Under the pieces are notes generated by a model. The model was not told the DNA's origin. It searched no databases and saw only the letters and a program-made list of their open reading frames with translations. Of a DNA stretch of 64,000 nucleotides, positions 25,488 to 33,613 are shown in pieces; the stretch's first letter is position 1; the number at the start of each line of letters is the position of its first letter. Source of the DNA: Clostridia bacterium (GTDB taxonomy: Bacteria; Bacillota; Clostridia; Oscillospirales; Acutalibacteraceae). Position numbers and translations under genes: made by a program. The stretch covers positions 25,494-89,493 of the forward strand of contig JAFSAC010000061.1 in NCBI GenBank assembly GCA_017442265.1, given 5' to 3'.

Positions 25488-25931
25488 TTACAGCGCTAAC
25501 GAATAGATCGCCGCGTCCTCGGTGGGGGTACGGTAAAAACCGGGGCGAATGCCGTCCCGCTTGTACCCGTGTTTTTCATACAGAGCGATCGCCGGGGCGT
25601 TAGATACCCGCACCTCCAAAGAAAGGCGGGAAAGTCCTCGTGCCGTCCCTTCTTTTGCCAACGCGGACAACAGCCGGTCGGCCACCCCTTGCCGGCGAAA
25701 TTCAGGGGACACCGCCACGTTGGTAAAATACCCTTCTCCGGCGGCGATCAACATCCCGACGTAGCCCGCCACCCGGTTATCCCCGGTCACCGCCACCAAA
25801 AAGGTAGCGGCGGGGTTACTGAGCTCGTCTATCAGCGCCTTTTCCGACCACGGATTCGCAAAGCACCCTTTTTCGATCTCATACAGCGCCGGAATATGTT
25901 CTTTTGTCATCGGTACAATAGTCACGTCCAC
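25488..25931 (-). CDS. rimI: Ribosomal protein S18-alanine N-acetyltransferase
   Basis: 147 aa GNAT-fold acetyltransferase with the acetyl-CoA-binding motif VSPEFRRQGVADRLLSAL and the FANPWSEKALIDEL N-terminal pattern typical of RimI. The C-terminal YRTPTEDAAIYSL matches the family. RimI genes neighbour tsaB/tsaD in most Firmicutes, which supports the call over a generic GNAT. Confidence 0.9.
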   Translation of the reverse strand: MDVTIVPMTKEHIPALYEIEKGCFANPWSEKALIDELSNPAATFLVAVTGDNRVAGYVGMLIAAGEGYFTNVAVSPEFRRQGVADRLLSALAKEGTARGLSRLSLEVRVSNAPAIALYEKHGYKRDGIRPGFYRTPTEDAAIYSLAL

Positions 25932-25944
25932 TCGGTCACCTCTA

Positions 25945-25978
25945 CAAAAAGAAGGCAGAGAATTTTCTCTGCCTTCCG
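25945..25978 (-). terminator. Terminator after acpP
   Basis: The stem GAAGGCAGAGAA / TTCTCTGCCTTC with a short TTT loop lies directly downstream of acpP. Confidence 0.8.
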
Positions 25979-25992
25979 CGTTCGTTCAACGA

Positions 25993-26220
25993 TTACATAT
26001 GCTCTTCGATGAAGGCAACCAGGTCGCCGACCGTGTGGATATTTTCGATCTCCTCGTCCGGGATCTCCACGTCAAATTCATCTTCCAGCGACATCAGCAT
26101 ATCTACCACGTCCAAAGAATCCGCATTCAGATCCTCGACGAAATCGGTATCCGCCGTAACGGTTTCTGCATCCACTTCGAACTGCGCGGCCAAGATCGCC
26201 GCAATCTTCTCTAATACCAT
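25993..26220 (-). CDS. acpP: Acyl carrier protein
   Basis: 75 aa acidic carrier of growing fatty acids. The 4'-phosphopantetheine serine is in LNADSLDVVDMLMSLEDEF (Ser35). Helical ACP length and composition are standard. Monocistronic with its own promoter and terminator; no fab genes adjoin it. Confidence 0.96.
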   Translation of the reverse strand: MVLEKIAAILAAQFEVDAETVTADTDFVEDLNADSLDVVDMLMSLEDEFDVEIPDEEIENIHTVGDLVAFIEEHM

Positions 26221-26282
26221 ACTTCATTCATCCTTCCGATTTTTTCATAGCGCCGGTCGACCGTGCACTACGTTACTTCAAA

Positions 26283-26311
26283 ATATTATGCGGTATTTTC
26301 GATTTTGTCAA
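26283..26311 (-). promoter_or_regulatory. Promoter of acpP
   Basis: Minus strand perfect -35 TTGACA (26311-26306), 17 bp, TAATAT (26288-26283). Confidence 0.65.
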
Positions 26312-26342
26312 TCACCTTTTGCAATTTTTTCAATTTTATTCC

Positions 26343-26402
26343 CAAAAAAAGACCGAAAAAACCCTCTTTTTTCCAGCAATAGCAGGGTTTTTCAGTCTTT
26401 TG
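26343..26402 (-). terminator. Terminator after the YitT-family gene
   Basis: Long stem AAAGACTGAAAAACCCT pairing with AGGGTTTTTTCGGTCTTT, followed by a T-run on the minus strand. It overlaps the last codons of the gene. Confidence 0.75.
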
Positions 26403-27300
26403 AACTTTTTATGAAATTCTGCGGCTCTCCCTCCCGAAAGCCGACCCCCTGCACCTCCTCCGCCGTCAAAAACAGCACGAAAGCGGAAGGGTCGATCTCC
26501 CGGATGAGCTCCCACAAGCGGTACCCTTCGCTTCGGGTAACCGCACAAAGAAGCACCCGTCCCTCCTCCCCGGTGTACCCGCCGGCGGAGGAAAGCTGGG
26601 TCACCCCACGGTGAAGACGGGTCAGTATCCGCTCGGTAATGATTGGCCATTTGCGGCTGATGATCAGCGCCACCTTCGCCGTTTGGGCGCCGTACACCAG
26701 CCGATCCATGACCTGCGCCGACAAAAACACCGTCACGGCGGCATACAGGGCGCTGTTTATCTCCCGGAACACCACCGCTGACAGCAAAATGACCGCCGCA
26801 TCCAAAAACAGCATCACCCGCCCGATCGAAAGCTCAGGGGTATGACGGCGCCACAGGGTCGCCACGATCTCTGCCCCGCCGGTGGAACCGCCCCGACGAT
26901 AAATCAGTCCCAGCCCTACGCCGGTCAGCACCCCGCCAAACGCCGCCGCCAGCAGGCGATCTTCAAAAAATCCCGATAAAAACAAGGGGGTAACGTCTAT
27001 TGCCACCGAGGACAGCACCAGTCCCGCCGCCGTGCGCCAAAAAAAGTCCCGCCCCACACGTCGGTAAGCAAGGATAAGAAGCGGCAAATTGAGTAAAACG
27101 CTGACAAGACCGGTCGGAAGCCCGCTCAAAAACCCAATCAGAACCGCCAGTCCGGTTACCCCGCCCGGCACGATGTGGTTCGGTTCGGTGAATACCGACA
27201 CCGCTACCCCAAAACACAGACTCCCCAAAAGATAACACGCGCCGTCCCCTAAAAGACGGCGCGTGCGAAGTGAATTTTTGATTTTTGTTGCCTTTTCCAC
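26392..27300 (-). CDS. YitT family membrane protein (DUF161 plus DUF2179)
   Basis: 302 aa. Five or six membrane segments (for example FGVAVSVFTEPNHIVPGGVTGL and LPTGLVSVLLNLPLLILAYR) followed by a C-terminal cytoplasmic DUF2179 domain (YTGEEGRVLLCAVTRSE, IDPSAFVLFLTAEEVQGVGF). YitT-type proteins are widespread in Firmicutes and their transport substrate is unknown. Start is GTG 27300 with a GAGGG site close by; a slightly later start is possible. Confidence 0.9.
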   Translation of the reverse strand: MEKATKIKNSLRTRRLLGDGACYLLGSLCFGVAVSVFTEPNHIVPGGVTGLAVLIGFLSGLPTGLVSVLLNLPLLILAYRRVGRDFFWRTAAGLVLSSVAIDVTPLFLSGFFEDRLLAAAFGGVLTGVGLGLIYRRGGSTGGAEIVATLWRRHTPELSIGRVMLFLDAAVILLSAVVFREINSALYAAVTVFLSAQVMDRLVYGAQTAKVALIISRKWPIITERILTRLHRGVTQLSSAGGYTGEEGRVLLCAVTRSEGYRLWELIREIDPSAFVLFLTAEEVQGVGFREGEPQNFIKSSKD

Positions 27301-27354
27301 ACCCTCGCCGCCTTCCGCTGTCGGTCGGCAGTAGTATGTGTAAAAAGCGCCCGA

Positions 27355-27735
27355 TTATTCCGCCTGCATACACGCAGAAAAGAGGGCTTGCACCCGGTCA
27401 CTGTCCCCTTTGAGGTACAGGTAACCGAACAGGGTCTCCAGCCCGGTCGCCCGGTGGTAATCCGACCCGGTCCGGGAGGTGTGGGCGTTACGCCCCCGAC
27501 GGTACACCGCCGATTCCTCTTCGGTGAGCAGCGGTTCGATTTTTTGCATCGCTTTCGCCTGCGCTTCGGCACGCACCAGCGACACCGCCAACCGGTGGAG
27601 TTCTCCGGACGAACGGTTGGCTTCACATAAAAGCCGCTCCCGCACCATAAGCTCATACACCCCGTCCCCTACCAGCGCCAGCGCCAAGGGACTTAAGGTG
27701 TGCAGATCCACCGGGTTTTTTAACAACCGATCCAT
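27355..27735 (-). CDS. mrnC: Mini-ribonuclease III
   Basis: 126 aa RNase III-type catalytic domain without the double-stranded RNA-binding domain. Seen: LSPLALALVGDGVYELMVRE (catalytic acidic segment), RGRNAHTSRTGSDYHRATGL and ETLFGYLYLKGD. It matures the 3' and 5' ends of 23S rRNA in Gram-positives. ATG 27735 has an AAGGGGAT site; an upstream ATG is less likely. It is about 30 bp downstream of obgE. Confidence 0.92.
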   Translation of the reverse strand: MDRLLKNPVDLHTLSPLALALVGDGVYELMVRERLLCEANRSSGELHRLAVSLVRAEAQAKAMQKIEPLLTEEESAVYRRGRNAHTSRTGSDYHRATGLETLFGYLYLKGDSDRVQALFSACMQAE

Positions 27736-27764
27736 AGTATCCCCTTTAATACACGAAATCAAAT

Positions 27765-29015
27765 TCAAAGTCGTAGATTGACCGTATCCCCTTCCTGCAC
27801 CCCGGCGTTTTCCAACGCGGCAATTACCCCCGCATCGATCAACACCCGTTCAAAATAGTGCAGCGACTCGTAATCGTCAAAATTGATGCTCCGCATCACC
27901 TGTAACAGCCACGGGGCTTCCACAAAGAACACCCCGTCCTCCTGCCGGATCTGTACCGTGCGGTCACGGAACTGCTCGGTGTCGGGCAAAATAACCGGTT
28001 CCGGCTCAAACCGTTCGACCGGCGGCAGGGTGGAAAGCAGGCCGGCGCAATGCTTCATCAGCGGTTCGGTGCCGTGAGCGATCGCCGCCATCATCGGGAA
28101 GTAATCATACCCCCGCTCCTTCATCGCCTTTTCAAAGGTTTCCAGCTGCTGAGGGGTGGCAAGATCGCATTTGTTCCCCGCCACCACCATAGGCCGGGCG
28201 GCCAGCTCCTTATCAAATTCTTTCAGTTCCCGGTTAATGGCATCAAAATCCGAAAGCGGGTCCCGTCCTTCACTGCCGGACACGTCCACCACGTGAATGA
28301 GCAGGCGGCAACGCTCCACGTGCCGCAGAAAATCGTGACCGAGTCCCACCCCGTCGGCGGCGCCCTCGATCAGTCCCGGAATATCCGCCATAACAAAGGA
28401 ATTGCGCTCCCCGAGGCGCACCACCCCCAAAACCGGGGTAATGGTAGTGAAATGATAGTTGGCGATCGCCGGTTTTGCTTCGCTCACCACCGAGATCAGT
28501 GAGGATTTTCCCACGTTCGGAAATCCCACCAATCCGACGTCGGCGAGTAGCTTCAGTTCCAGCCGTAAGCGATAACTTTCTCCCGGCACACCGGGTTTGG
28601 AAAACCGCGGCACCTGCCGGGTGGGGGTGGCAAAATGCGCATTCCCCCAACCGCCCCTGCCGCCTTTGGCGGCGATAAAGGGGGTGCCTTCGGTCATATC
28701 CGCCATTAAACGACCGGTTTCATCATCATAGATCAGCGTTCCCTCCGGCACCGGAATGATGAGGTCCTCCCCCATACGACCGGAACACCGTTTTTTTCCG
28801 CCGGGCGCACCGCTTGATGCCGCATATTTCCGCTGGTACCGGAAATCGGACAGGGTACTCATCCCGGTATCCACCTGGAACACGATATTTCCTCCGCGAC
28901 CGCCGTCTCCGCCGTCCGGACCGCCGGCCGCCACGTATTTTTCACGATGAAAGGACACAGCCCCATTCCCGCCGTCGCCGGCGCGAACCTGTATGACTGC
29001 TTTATCTACAAACAT
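27765..29015 (-). CDS. obgE: Obg/CgtA GTPase
   Basis: Essential GTPase that acts in 50S assembly and stress signalling. 416 aa: the glycine-rich Obg fold (MFVDKAVIQVRAGDGGNG), the G domain with GFPNVGKSSLI, DIPGLIEGA and the NKCD motif, and a C-terminal OCT domain (about residues 335-416). Start chosen at 29015 behind AAAGGAGAAAG. Downstream of rplU-prp-rpmA, the usual Firmicute order, with a terminator between. Confidence 0.96.
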   Translation of the reverse strand: MFVDKAVIQVRAGDGGNGAVSFHREKYVAAGGPDGGDGGRGGNIVFQVDTGMSTLSDFRYQRKYAASSGAPGGKKRCSGRMGEDLIIPVPEGTLIYDDETGRLMADMTEGTPFIAAKGGRGGWGNAHFATPTRQVPRFSKPGVPGESYRLRLELKLLADVGLVGFPNVGKSSLISVVSEAKPAIANYHFTTITPVLGVVRLGERNSFVMADIPGLIEGAADGVGLGHDFLRHVERCRLLIHVVDVSGSEGRDPLSDFDAINRELKEFDKELAARPMVVAGNKCDLATPQQLETFEKAMKERGYDYFPMMAAIAHGTEPLMKHCAGLLSTLPPVERFEPEPVILPDTEQFRDRTVQIRQEDGVFFVEAPWLLQVMRSINFDDYESLHYFERVLIDAGVIAALENAGVQEGDTVNLRL

Positions 29016-29081
29016 ACCGCTTTCTCCTTTCTCCAAAAACCTTTTTTGTTATTATACACCATTTTCGGCGCTTTGCAAATA

Positions 29082-29123
29082 AAAAACCTTTGACAGCCAA
29101 TCGGTCGTCAAAGGTTTTTGTTG
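29082..29123 (-). terminator. Terminator after rpmA
   Basis: The stem AAAACCTTTGAC / GTCAAAGGTTTT with an inner imperfect part is flanked by A and T runs. It lies between rpmA and obgE. Confidence 0.82.
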
Positions 29124-29137
29124 CTTGTTCGCGAAGC

Positions 29138-29422
29138 TTACTGCTCCACAGCGTAGACGCTAACCTGCTTGCGATCCTTGCCGCGGCGCTCAAAACGCAC
29201 CACGCCGTCCACGGTCGCATACAGCGTGTCGTCCGAACCGATACCGACATTGTTGCCGGGATGGATATGGGTGCCACGCTGACGAACCAGGATGTTGCCG
29301 GCCAGCACAAACTGCCCGTCGGCGCGCTTGACGCCCAGGCGTTTGGACTCGGAATCACGGCCGTTCTTGGTAGAACCGACACCTTTTTTATGAGCAAACA
29401 GCTGCAGATTTATCTTTAACAT
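29138..29422 (-). CDS. rpmA: Ribosomal protein L27 with cleavable N-terminus
   Basis: 94 aa large-subunit protein next to the peptidyl-transferase centre. It begins [17 protein letters not shown]; the extension before AHKKG is the Firmicute form that Prp must remove (after Phe9) for ribosome function. The gene for that protease is immediately upstream. [20 protein letters not shown] is the L27 signature. Confidence 0.97.
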   Translation of the reverse strand: MLKINLQLFAHKKGVGSTKNGRDSESKRLGVKRADGQFVLAGNILVRQRGTHIHPGNNVGIGSDDTLYATVDGVVRFERRGKDRKQVSVYAVEQ

Positions 29423-29425
29423 CTC

Positions 29426-29746
29426 TTACACCTCCATATTTTGTACCCGTATTTGAATACGGTCGGGATAATCGTCCCTCAGGTTCTGCATTTGCAGGAA
29501 AAACCCTTTGAGCACCGCCTGTACCGCATCGTTTGACGATTTCACAGTAAGCGCCAGATTGCCGTCCTTTTCCCGGATGTCCGCTTTTACGTTGCAGACG
29601 TCGGTTAAGGTGTTGGCGGTCATATACGCCGCGGAAGACACTCCCGCACAGACGATATCCTCTCCGGCGGCACCGGCTCCTGCGTGCCCGCGGAGTTCAA
29701 ACCCCACTGCCGCGCCGGATCGATAATAAAAAACCGCCCGGATCAT
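29426..29746 (-). CDS. prp: Ribosomal-processing cysteine protease Prp
   Basis: 106 aa. The catalytic pair is His21 (LRGHAGAG) and Cys33 (GEDIVCAGVSSAAYM). Prp removes the N-terminal extension of L27, whose gene follows after 3 bp. Order rplU-prp-rpmA is the standard Firmicute ribosomal operon. Confidence 0.95.
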   Translation of the reverse strand: MIRAVFYYRSGAAVGFELRGHAGAGAAGEDIVCAGVSSAAYMTANTLTDVCNVKADIREKDGNLALTVKSSNDAVQAVLKGFFLQMQNLRDDYPDRIQIRVQNMEV

Positions 29747-29750
29747 ACTC

Positions 29751-30098
29751 TTATTCTTCGGCGGGCTTCGCCGCTTTGACCGGTTTTACGATCTCCATGC
29801 TATCGATCTGCACCTTGGTGTAGGGCTGACGATGGCCGAGCTTCCGGCTGCTGCCTTTCTTCGGCTTGTAGGTGAAGACGGTGAGCTTCTTGCCCTTGCC
29901 GTTCTTCAGCACGTGAGCGGTAACTACCGCGTTTTTCACGTACGGGGTACCAACCTTCAGGGTCTTTCCGTCGTGCAGAGCAATCACCTGCTCGAACGAA
30001 ACGGAGGCGTCTTCGGCCGCATCCAGCTTTTCGATGAACAGCACATCGCCGTTTTCCACCTTATACTGCTTGCCGCCGGTTTCAATAATTGCGTACAT
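29751..30098 (-). CDS. rplU: Ribosomal protein L21
   Basis: 115 aa, starting [20 protein letters not shown], with the family motif [19 protein letters not shown]. The open frame extends 31 codons upstream but those codons cover the RNA leader, so the 30098 ATG is used. First gene of rplU-prp-rpmA. Confidence 0.97.
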   Translation of the reverse strand: MYAIIETGGKQYKVENGDVLFIEKLDAAEDASVSFEQVIALHDGKTLKVGTPYVKNAVVTAHVLKNGKGKKLTVFTYKPKKGSSRKLGHRQPYTKVQIDSMEIVKPVKAAKPAEE

Positions 30099-30178
30099 AG
30101 GCGTACCTGCCTTTTCTTTAGACTCGCTGCGCCGGGCGGGAAAGCTCCTCTTTTCATGACCCGGAACATGCGGCATCC
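30099..30178 (-). ncRNA. Possible L21 autoregulatory leader
   Basis: About 75 nt separate the predicted transcription start from rplU. On the minus strand it contains CCGGGTCATG..GCCCGG and AAAAGAGGAGCTTTCC, which could form a stem typical of ribosomal-protein leaders. Firmicutes have a known L21 leader at this position. I cannot confirm the consensus fold by eye. Confidence 0.35.
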
Positions 30179-30181
30179 CAC

Positions 30182-30210
30182 AGTTTATCACAAATAAAAT
30201 CGCTTGTCAA
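30182..30210 (-). promoter_or_regulatory. Promoter of the rplU operon
   Basis: Minus strand TTGACA (30210-30205), 17 bp, TAAACT (30187-30182). Confidence 0.72.
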
Positions 30211-30218
30211 CCTTTTTC

Positions 30219-30752
30219 TTATTCCCAATAATTCTTGAGGGTCGGGACCCGTTTTAACACCGTAAATAACAACAGTCCCCCGATAACACAGGCGATCACC
30301 TGCCCGATCCCTACCGACAGCATATTGATGAGAAAGAGGGCAGGGGTTCGTTCGGGGAACAGCACTACTGTGAGTTCCGCCCCGATGATAATCGCATTCA
30401 AAAGCACCGGCGGCAGGGTGGACAGCACCGGCAGTCCCTTTAGACGGTACCGCCGCCACGCCCGTGAAAGTATGGCCGCGAGAGCGGTCGCAAACGTCCC
30501 GAGTAAAATATCCACCGCACCGGCGACGTTAGCGCCCATAGCAAGGCCGATAGAATTGGAGATCAGACACCCGACGACAAGCCCCGGCACCGCCGCCGGG
30601 GTGAGCACCGGCAGGATGGTCAGCGCTTCGGACAACCGGCATTGCACCGTCCCGAAGGTCATAAACGGTAAGGCGACCGACAGCGCACAGTAAAGCGCCG
30701 CAATCAACCCCGCCTGTACTAAAAAAGACAACGATTTCTTTTGATTTTTCAT
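30219..30752 (-). CDS. queT: QueT-type ECF transporter S component
   Basis: 177 aa, five to six membrane helices. FGTVQCRLSEALTILPVLTP and GLVVGCLISNSIGLAMGANV are the QueT family signature. It should bind a queuosine precursor such as preQ1 and use the shared EcfAA'T energy module, which is not in this window. The leader contains a preQ1-I-like pseudoknot candidate. Confidence 0.9.
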   Translation of the reverse strand: MKNQKKSLSFLVQAGLIAALYCALSVALPFMTFGTVQCRLSEALTILPVLTPAAVPGLVVGCLISNSIGLAMGANVAGAVDILLGTFATALAAILSRAWRRYRLKGLPVLSTLPPVLLNAIIIGAELTVVLFPERTPALFLINMLSVGIGQVIACVIGGLLLFTVLKRVPTLKNYWE

Positions 30753-30759
30753 GCTTTTT

Positions 30760-30804
30760 CTCCCGTAGTTTTATTTTATGTCAGGATGGTTTCGAACTGA
30801 CAGG
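30760..30804 (-). promoter_or_regulatory. Candidate preQ1 class I riboswitch before queT
   Basis: On the minus strand: P1 arm TGTCAG, loop TTCGAAACCATC, P1 arm CTGACA, then an A-rich tail ATAAAATAAAACTACGGGAG that merges into the queT ribosome site. This is the size and order of preQ1-I aptamers with translational control. The loop-tail pseudoknot pairing is not convincing by eye, so this stays tentative; the queT neighbour is the main support. Confidence 0.45.
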
Positions 30805-30825
30805 AGGGTTCTCCTCCAAAAAGAC

Positions 30826-31563
30826 CTATTTATTATCGGTATATAAATACCGCCGTCCGTCCTGCCCGCATCGGGTAATGACCCCGGCGTGTTGCAGGAG
30901 TTTGAGCGCCGCTGTAAGCCGCCGCCCGGTCATACGGGTGCGTTTGCCGTACTGCGCCGAGGTAAAGGGGCGGGGAAGGTCGTCCGGCAACAGCGCCCGC
31001 AGGTGCTCCGGCCTTCTGATCTCCACCGTTTCCCCGAGCGCCACCGGAAGCCGCTCCAACCGGTGAGCCCCCCGGCGACCGCCGTTGCCCCAACCGTCCA
31101 AGAGGCGGATTTCCTCCATATCCAACAGCATCAGCCGGACGGTGAGCCCGGGGTGAAACAACTGCTCTTTAATAAAAATCAGTTCAGGGGCGGCATCCCA
31201 GAACGCCCCCACCTTCGGGGATTTCCGCGGGGCGGACCGCTCCCCCGTTTGAGGGTCGACCCAACACACCGTTTTATGAAAGGGAAGCGGCAGTACCACC
31301 GTCACCGGGTAGTCCTCCAGCAACCGGATCAGCTTCGGGCGAAAGCCGGAAAAATTACCGGTCTGGATCTCGGTGACCGTTTTTCCGTCAAAAATATCCG
31401 CCACCGGACCGGCGGCAAGCTTCACCTCGTGATGAGTTTCGTCCGGGTCAAAGAAAAATTTAAGTGTTGCGTGCAGTTCCTTTTCGTTCAGCCGTCCGAT
31501 CGACTCCCGGGTGGTCATCCGTTCCCGGGCGGTCGCTTTCGCCCGCTCAAAATCGCCGTTCAT
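30826..31563 (-). CDS. Uncharacterised protein with PD-(D/E)XK-like core and winged-helix tail
   Basis: 245 aa, not recognised as a named family. Residues about 25-75 read ELHATLKFFFDPDETHHEVK, then VADIFDGKTVTEIQTGNF: a glutamate, an IFD aspartate and E-x-Q, like the PD-(D/E)XK nuclease core. Residues about 195-240 (KRTRMTGRRLTAALKLLQHA, GVITRCGQDGRRYLY) look like a winged helix. The start overlaps the thioesterase end by 17 bp, so it is coupled to it. Nuclease activity is inference only. Confidence 0.6.
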   Translation of the reverse strand: MNGDFERAKATARERMTTRESIGRLNEKELHATLKFFFDPDETHHEVKLAAGPVADIFDGKTVTEIQTGNFSGFRPKLIRLLEDYPVTVVLPLPFHKTVCWVDPQTGERSAPRKSPKVGAFWDAAPELIFIKEQLFHPGLTVRLMLLDMEEIRLLDGWGNGGRRGAHRLERLPVALGETVEIRRPEHLRALLPDDLPRPFTSAQYGKRTRMTGRRLTAALKLLQHAGVITRCGQDGRRYLYTDNK

Positions 31564-32311
31564 ATTCGTCCTCGTAACCGAGCTTCGCTACAAACGCAGT
31601 ACCACGGGCGTGGCTCCCGGCCACCCAGGCAACCCCGCCGGTCTGCCCGTCCTGCTCAAACCGCTCCTCGGCGGCAGACAGGGTCAGCCGGTCGTCCGGG
31701 CGCACCTCCCGCTCAAAACGGATGTAAAGTTCTCTCACCCGCTTTTTCTCCATACCGCTGGGCAGATGATCGCAAAGATAATCGGCATACCGGGTGTTGT
31801 TCACGTGACCGTTGGGGTCCAGTTCGCTCCACCTCGGACGGATCGACGCCACCTCTATCAGCGCCGGCGGCTCCTCCCGACCGGGGTCGGGACAACCGTT
31901 TGGCTCCGAGCAGGGGGACAGCGCCGACAGGTCCAGTGCGGTGGGGCGCAATAATTTATGGGTGCTCGTATCGGTCAGCGCAAAGGCGCTGACACTGTCC
32001 ACTAACCTTTCGCCCTGTTCGGTCACAAGGGTATAACACCGAAAAAACTGCACCCCGCGGATCTCCCGCTGCCAGGTTTTCAGCACCACCGTTTCCCCCA
32101 TTTGCGGCAGGCGGAAAATCTTACTTTTCAGCCGGGTCACCAAAAAGGCGACCCCTTTTTCCTTTAATTCTCCGTAACTCAGTCCGATTTCGGACAGTTC
32201 CCGTTCGCCCGCCTCCTGTTGCAACTGCAAAAGAGCAGAGAGGCGCAGACGGTTGTCTGCGCCTACGGCATAGGACGGAATAATGAGTTTTTGGGTAAAC
32301 ACACCGTCCAT
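31547..32311 (-). CDS. Acyl-ACP thioesterase (FatA/FatB-like)
   Basis: 254 aa with two hotdog domains. The N-terminal domain starts FTQKLIIPSYAVGADNRLRL and the second holds LDPNGHVNNTRYADYLCDHL, the active-site Asn/His region of acyl-ACP thioesterases. It would hydrolyse acyl-ACP to free fatty acid in the cytoplasm. It begins 1-2 bp after serS and is cotranscribed with the nuclease-like gene. Confidence 0.92.
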   Translation of the reverse strand: MDGVFTQKLIIPSYAVGADNRLRLSALLQLQQEAGERELSEIGLSYGELKEKGVAFLVTRLKSKIFRLPQMGETVVLKTWQREIRGVQFFRCYTLVTEQGERLVDSVSAFALTDTSTHKLLRPTALDLSALSPCSEPNGCPDPGREEPPALIEVASIRPRWSELDPNGHVNNTRYADYLCDHLPSGMEKKRVRELYIRFEREVRPDDRLTLSAAEERFEQDGQTGGVAWVAGSHARGTAFVAKLGYEDEYERRF

Positions 32312-32312
32312 A

Positions 32313-33593
32313 TTAACGAATAACCTCCAGCCCGCCGAGGAACGGACGCAGAACCTCCGGCACGGTCACCGAGCCGTCGGCGTTCTGATACTGTTCCACC
32401 AGCGCCGGCAGTACCCGGCTGGTCGCCAGTCCCGAGGCGTTGAGGGTATGGGCAAAATGCAGTTTGCCGTCCTCACCACGGTACTTGATGTTGCCGCGCC
32501 GTGCCTGGTAGTCCCGGGCGTTGGAAGCGGAGCTGACCTCTTTGTAGATGCCCATGGAGGGGATCCACACCTCAATGTCGTAGGTGCGTGCCATAGAGAA
32601 GGAGCAGTCGCCGGCGGCGAGCTTGCTCAAGCGGTAATGCAGACCCAGTTTATGCACCAGCCGTTCGGCTTTGGCAACCAGTTCTTCAAACGCCGCATCC
32701 GAACCCTCTTCGGTGGTGTACTGCACCATTTCCACCTTATTGAACTGGTGACCGCGGATCATACCGCGCTCCTCGGTGCGGTAGCTGCCCGCCTCCCGGC
32801 GATAGCAGGGGGTGTAGGCGATATATTTTTTCGGCAGTTCATCGGGGGTCAAAATCTCGTCCCGATGCAGGTTCACCAGCGCCGTTTCGGCGGTGGGAAG
32901 CATAAATTTGTCGTCACTGCTGGTGGGATTTTTGATCCAATACACCTCGTCGGTGAATTTCGGGAACTGACCCGCCACGTAGCCACAGGTGTAGCCCAGC
33001 ATGTGCGGCGGCAGAATGAGTTCATAGCCGTCGGCGATATGCTCGCTGATGAAGAAATTAAGAAGCGCCCATTCCAGCTGAGAACCCATACCACGGTATA
33101 TCCAGGAACCGTTACCGGCGATCTTGGCGCCCCGCTCGTAGTCGATAAGACCTAAGGATTCGCACAGCTCCACGTGGTTTTTCGGGGTGAAATCGAATTC
33201 CGGCTTTTTGCCGTCCTCATGCACCATGACGTTCTGCTCTTTTCCGCCGGCGCAAACGTCCGGGTCGGGCATATTCGGCAGACTTAAAAGGCGATCCTGC
33301 TGTTTTGCTTCAATTTCAGACAAAGCCGCATTTCTCTCCTTGATGTCGGCAGACAACGCTTTCATCTCGGCGAGCAGGGCGTTCACGTCCCCGCCCTCCT
33401 TTTTGATCTGCGGCATTTGTTTTGATACCGCATTCTGGCGGGCTTTCATCGCCTCGGTCTCGGCGGTCATCTTGCGGCGCTGTTCGTCCAGCTCCAGAAT
33501 CTCGTCCACCACCGCATCGAGATCCATTTCACGCTTTTTGATCGCGGCTTTTACCTCATCCGGGTTGCTCCGGATCATTTTCAAATCTAACAT
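32313..33593 (-). CDS. serS: Seryl-tRNA synthetase
   Basis: 426 aa class II synthetase. N-terminal coiled-coil arm (about 30-100, with DEQRRKMTAETEAMKARQNA), motif 2 SYRTEERGMIRGHQFNKVEM and motif 3 NASGLATSRVLPALVEQYQN. It lies 20 bp after parB. No T-box leader is visible because no room exists for one. Confidence 0.97.
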   Translation of the reverse strand: MLDLKMIRSNPDEVKAAIKKREMDLDAVVDEILELDEQRRKMTAETEAMKARQNAVSKQMPQIKKEGGDVNALLAEMKALSADIKERNAALSEIEAKQQDRLLSLPNMPDPDVCAGGKEQNVMVHEDGKKPEFDFTPKNHVELCESLGLIDYERGAKIAGNGSWIYRGMGSQLEWALLNFFISEHIADGYELILPPHMLGYTCGYVAGQFPKFTDEVYWIKNPTSSDDKFMLPTAETALVNLHRDEILTPDELPKKYIAYTPCYRREAGSYRTEERGMIRGHQFNKVEMVQYTTEEGSDAAFEELVAKAERLVHKLGLHYRLSKLAAGDCSFSMARTYDIEVWIPSMGIYKEVSSASNARDYQARRGNIKYRGEDGKLHFAHTLNASGLATSRVLPALVEQYQNADGSVTVPEVLRPFLGGLEVIR

Positions 33594-33613
33594 GGTGCAA
33601 AAACTTCCTTTCT

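Noticed and set aside
33594..33613. T-box leader for serS
   Set aside because: Only 20 bp separate serS from parB, leaving no room for a T-box.
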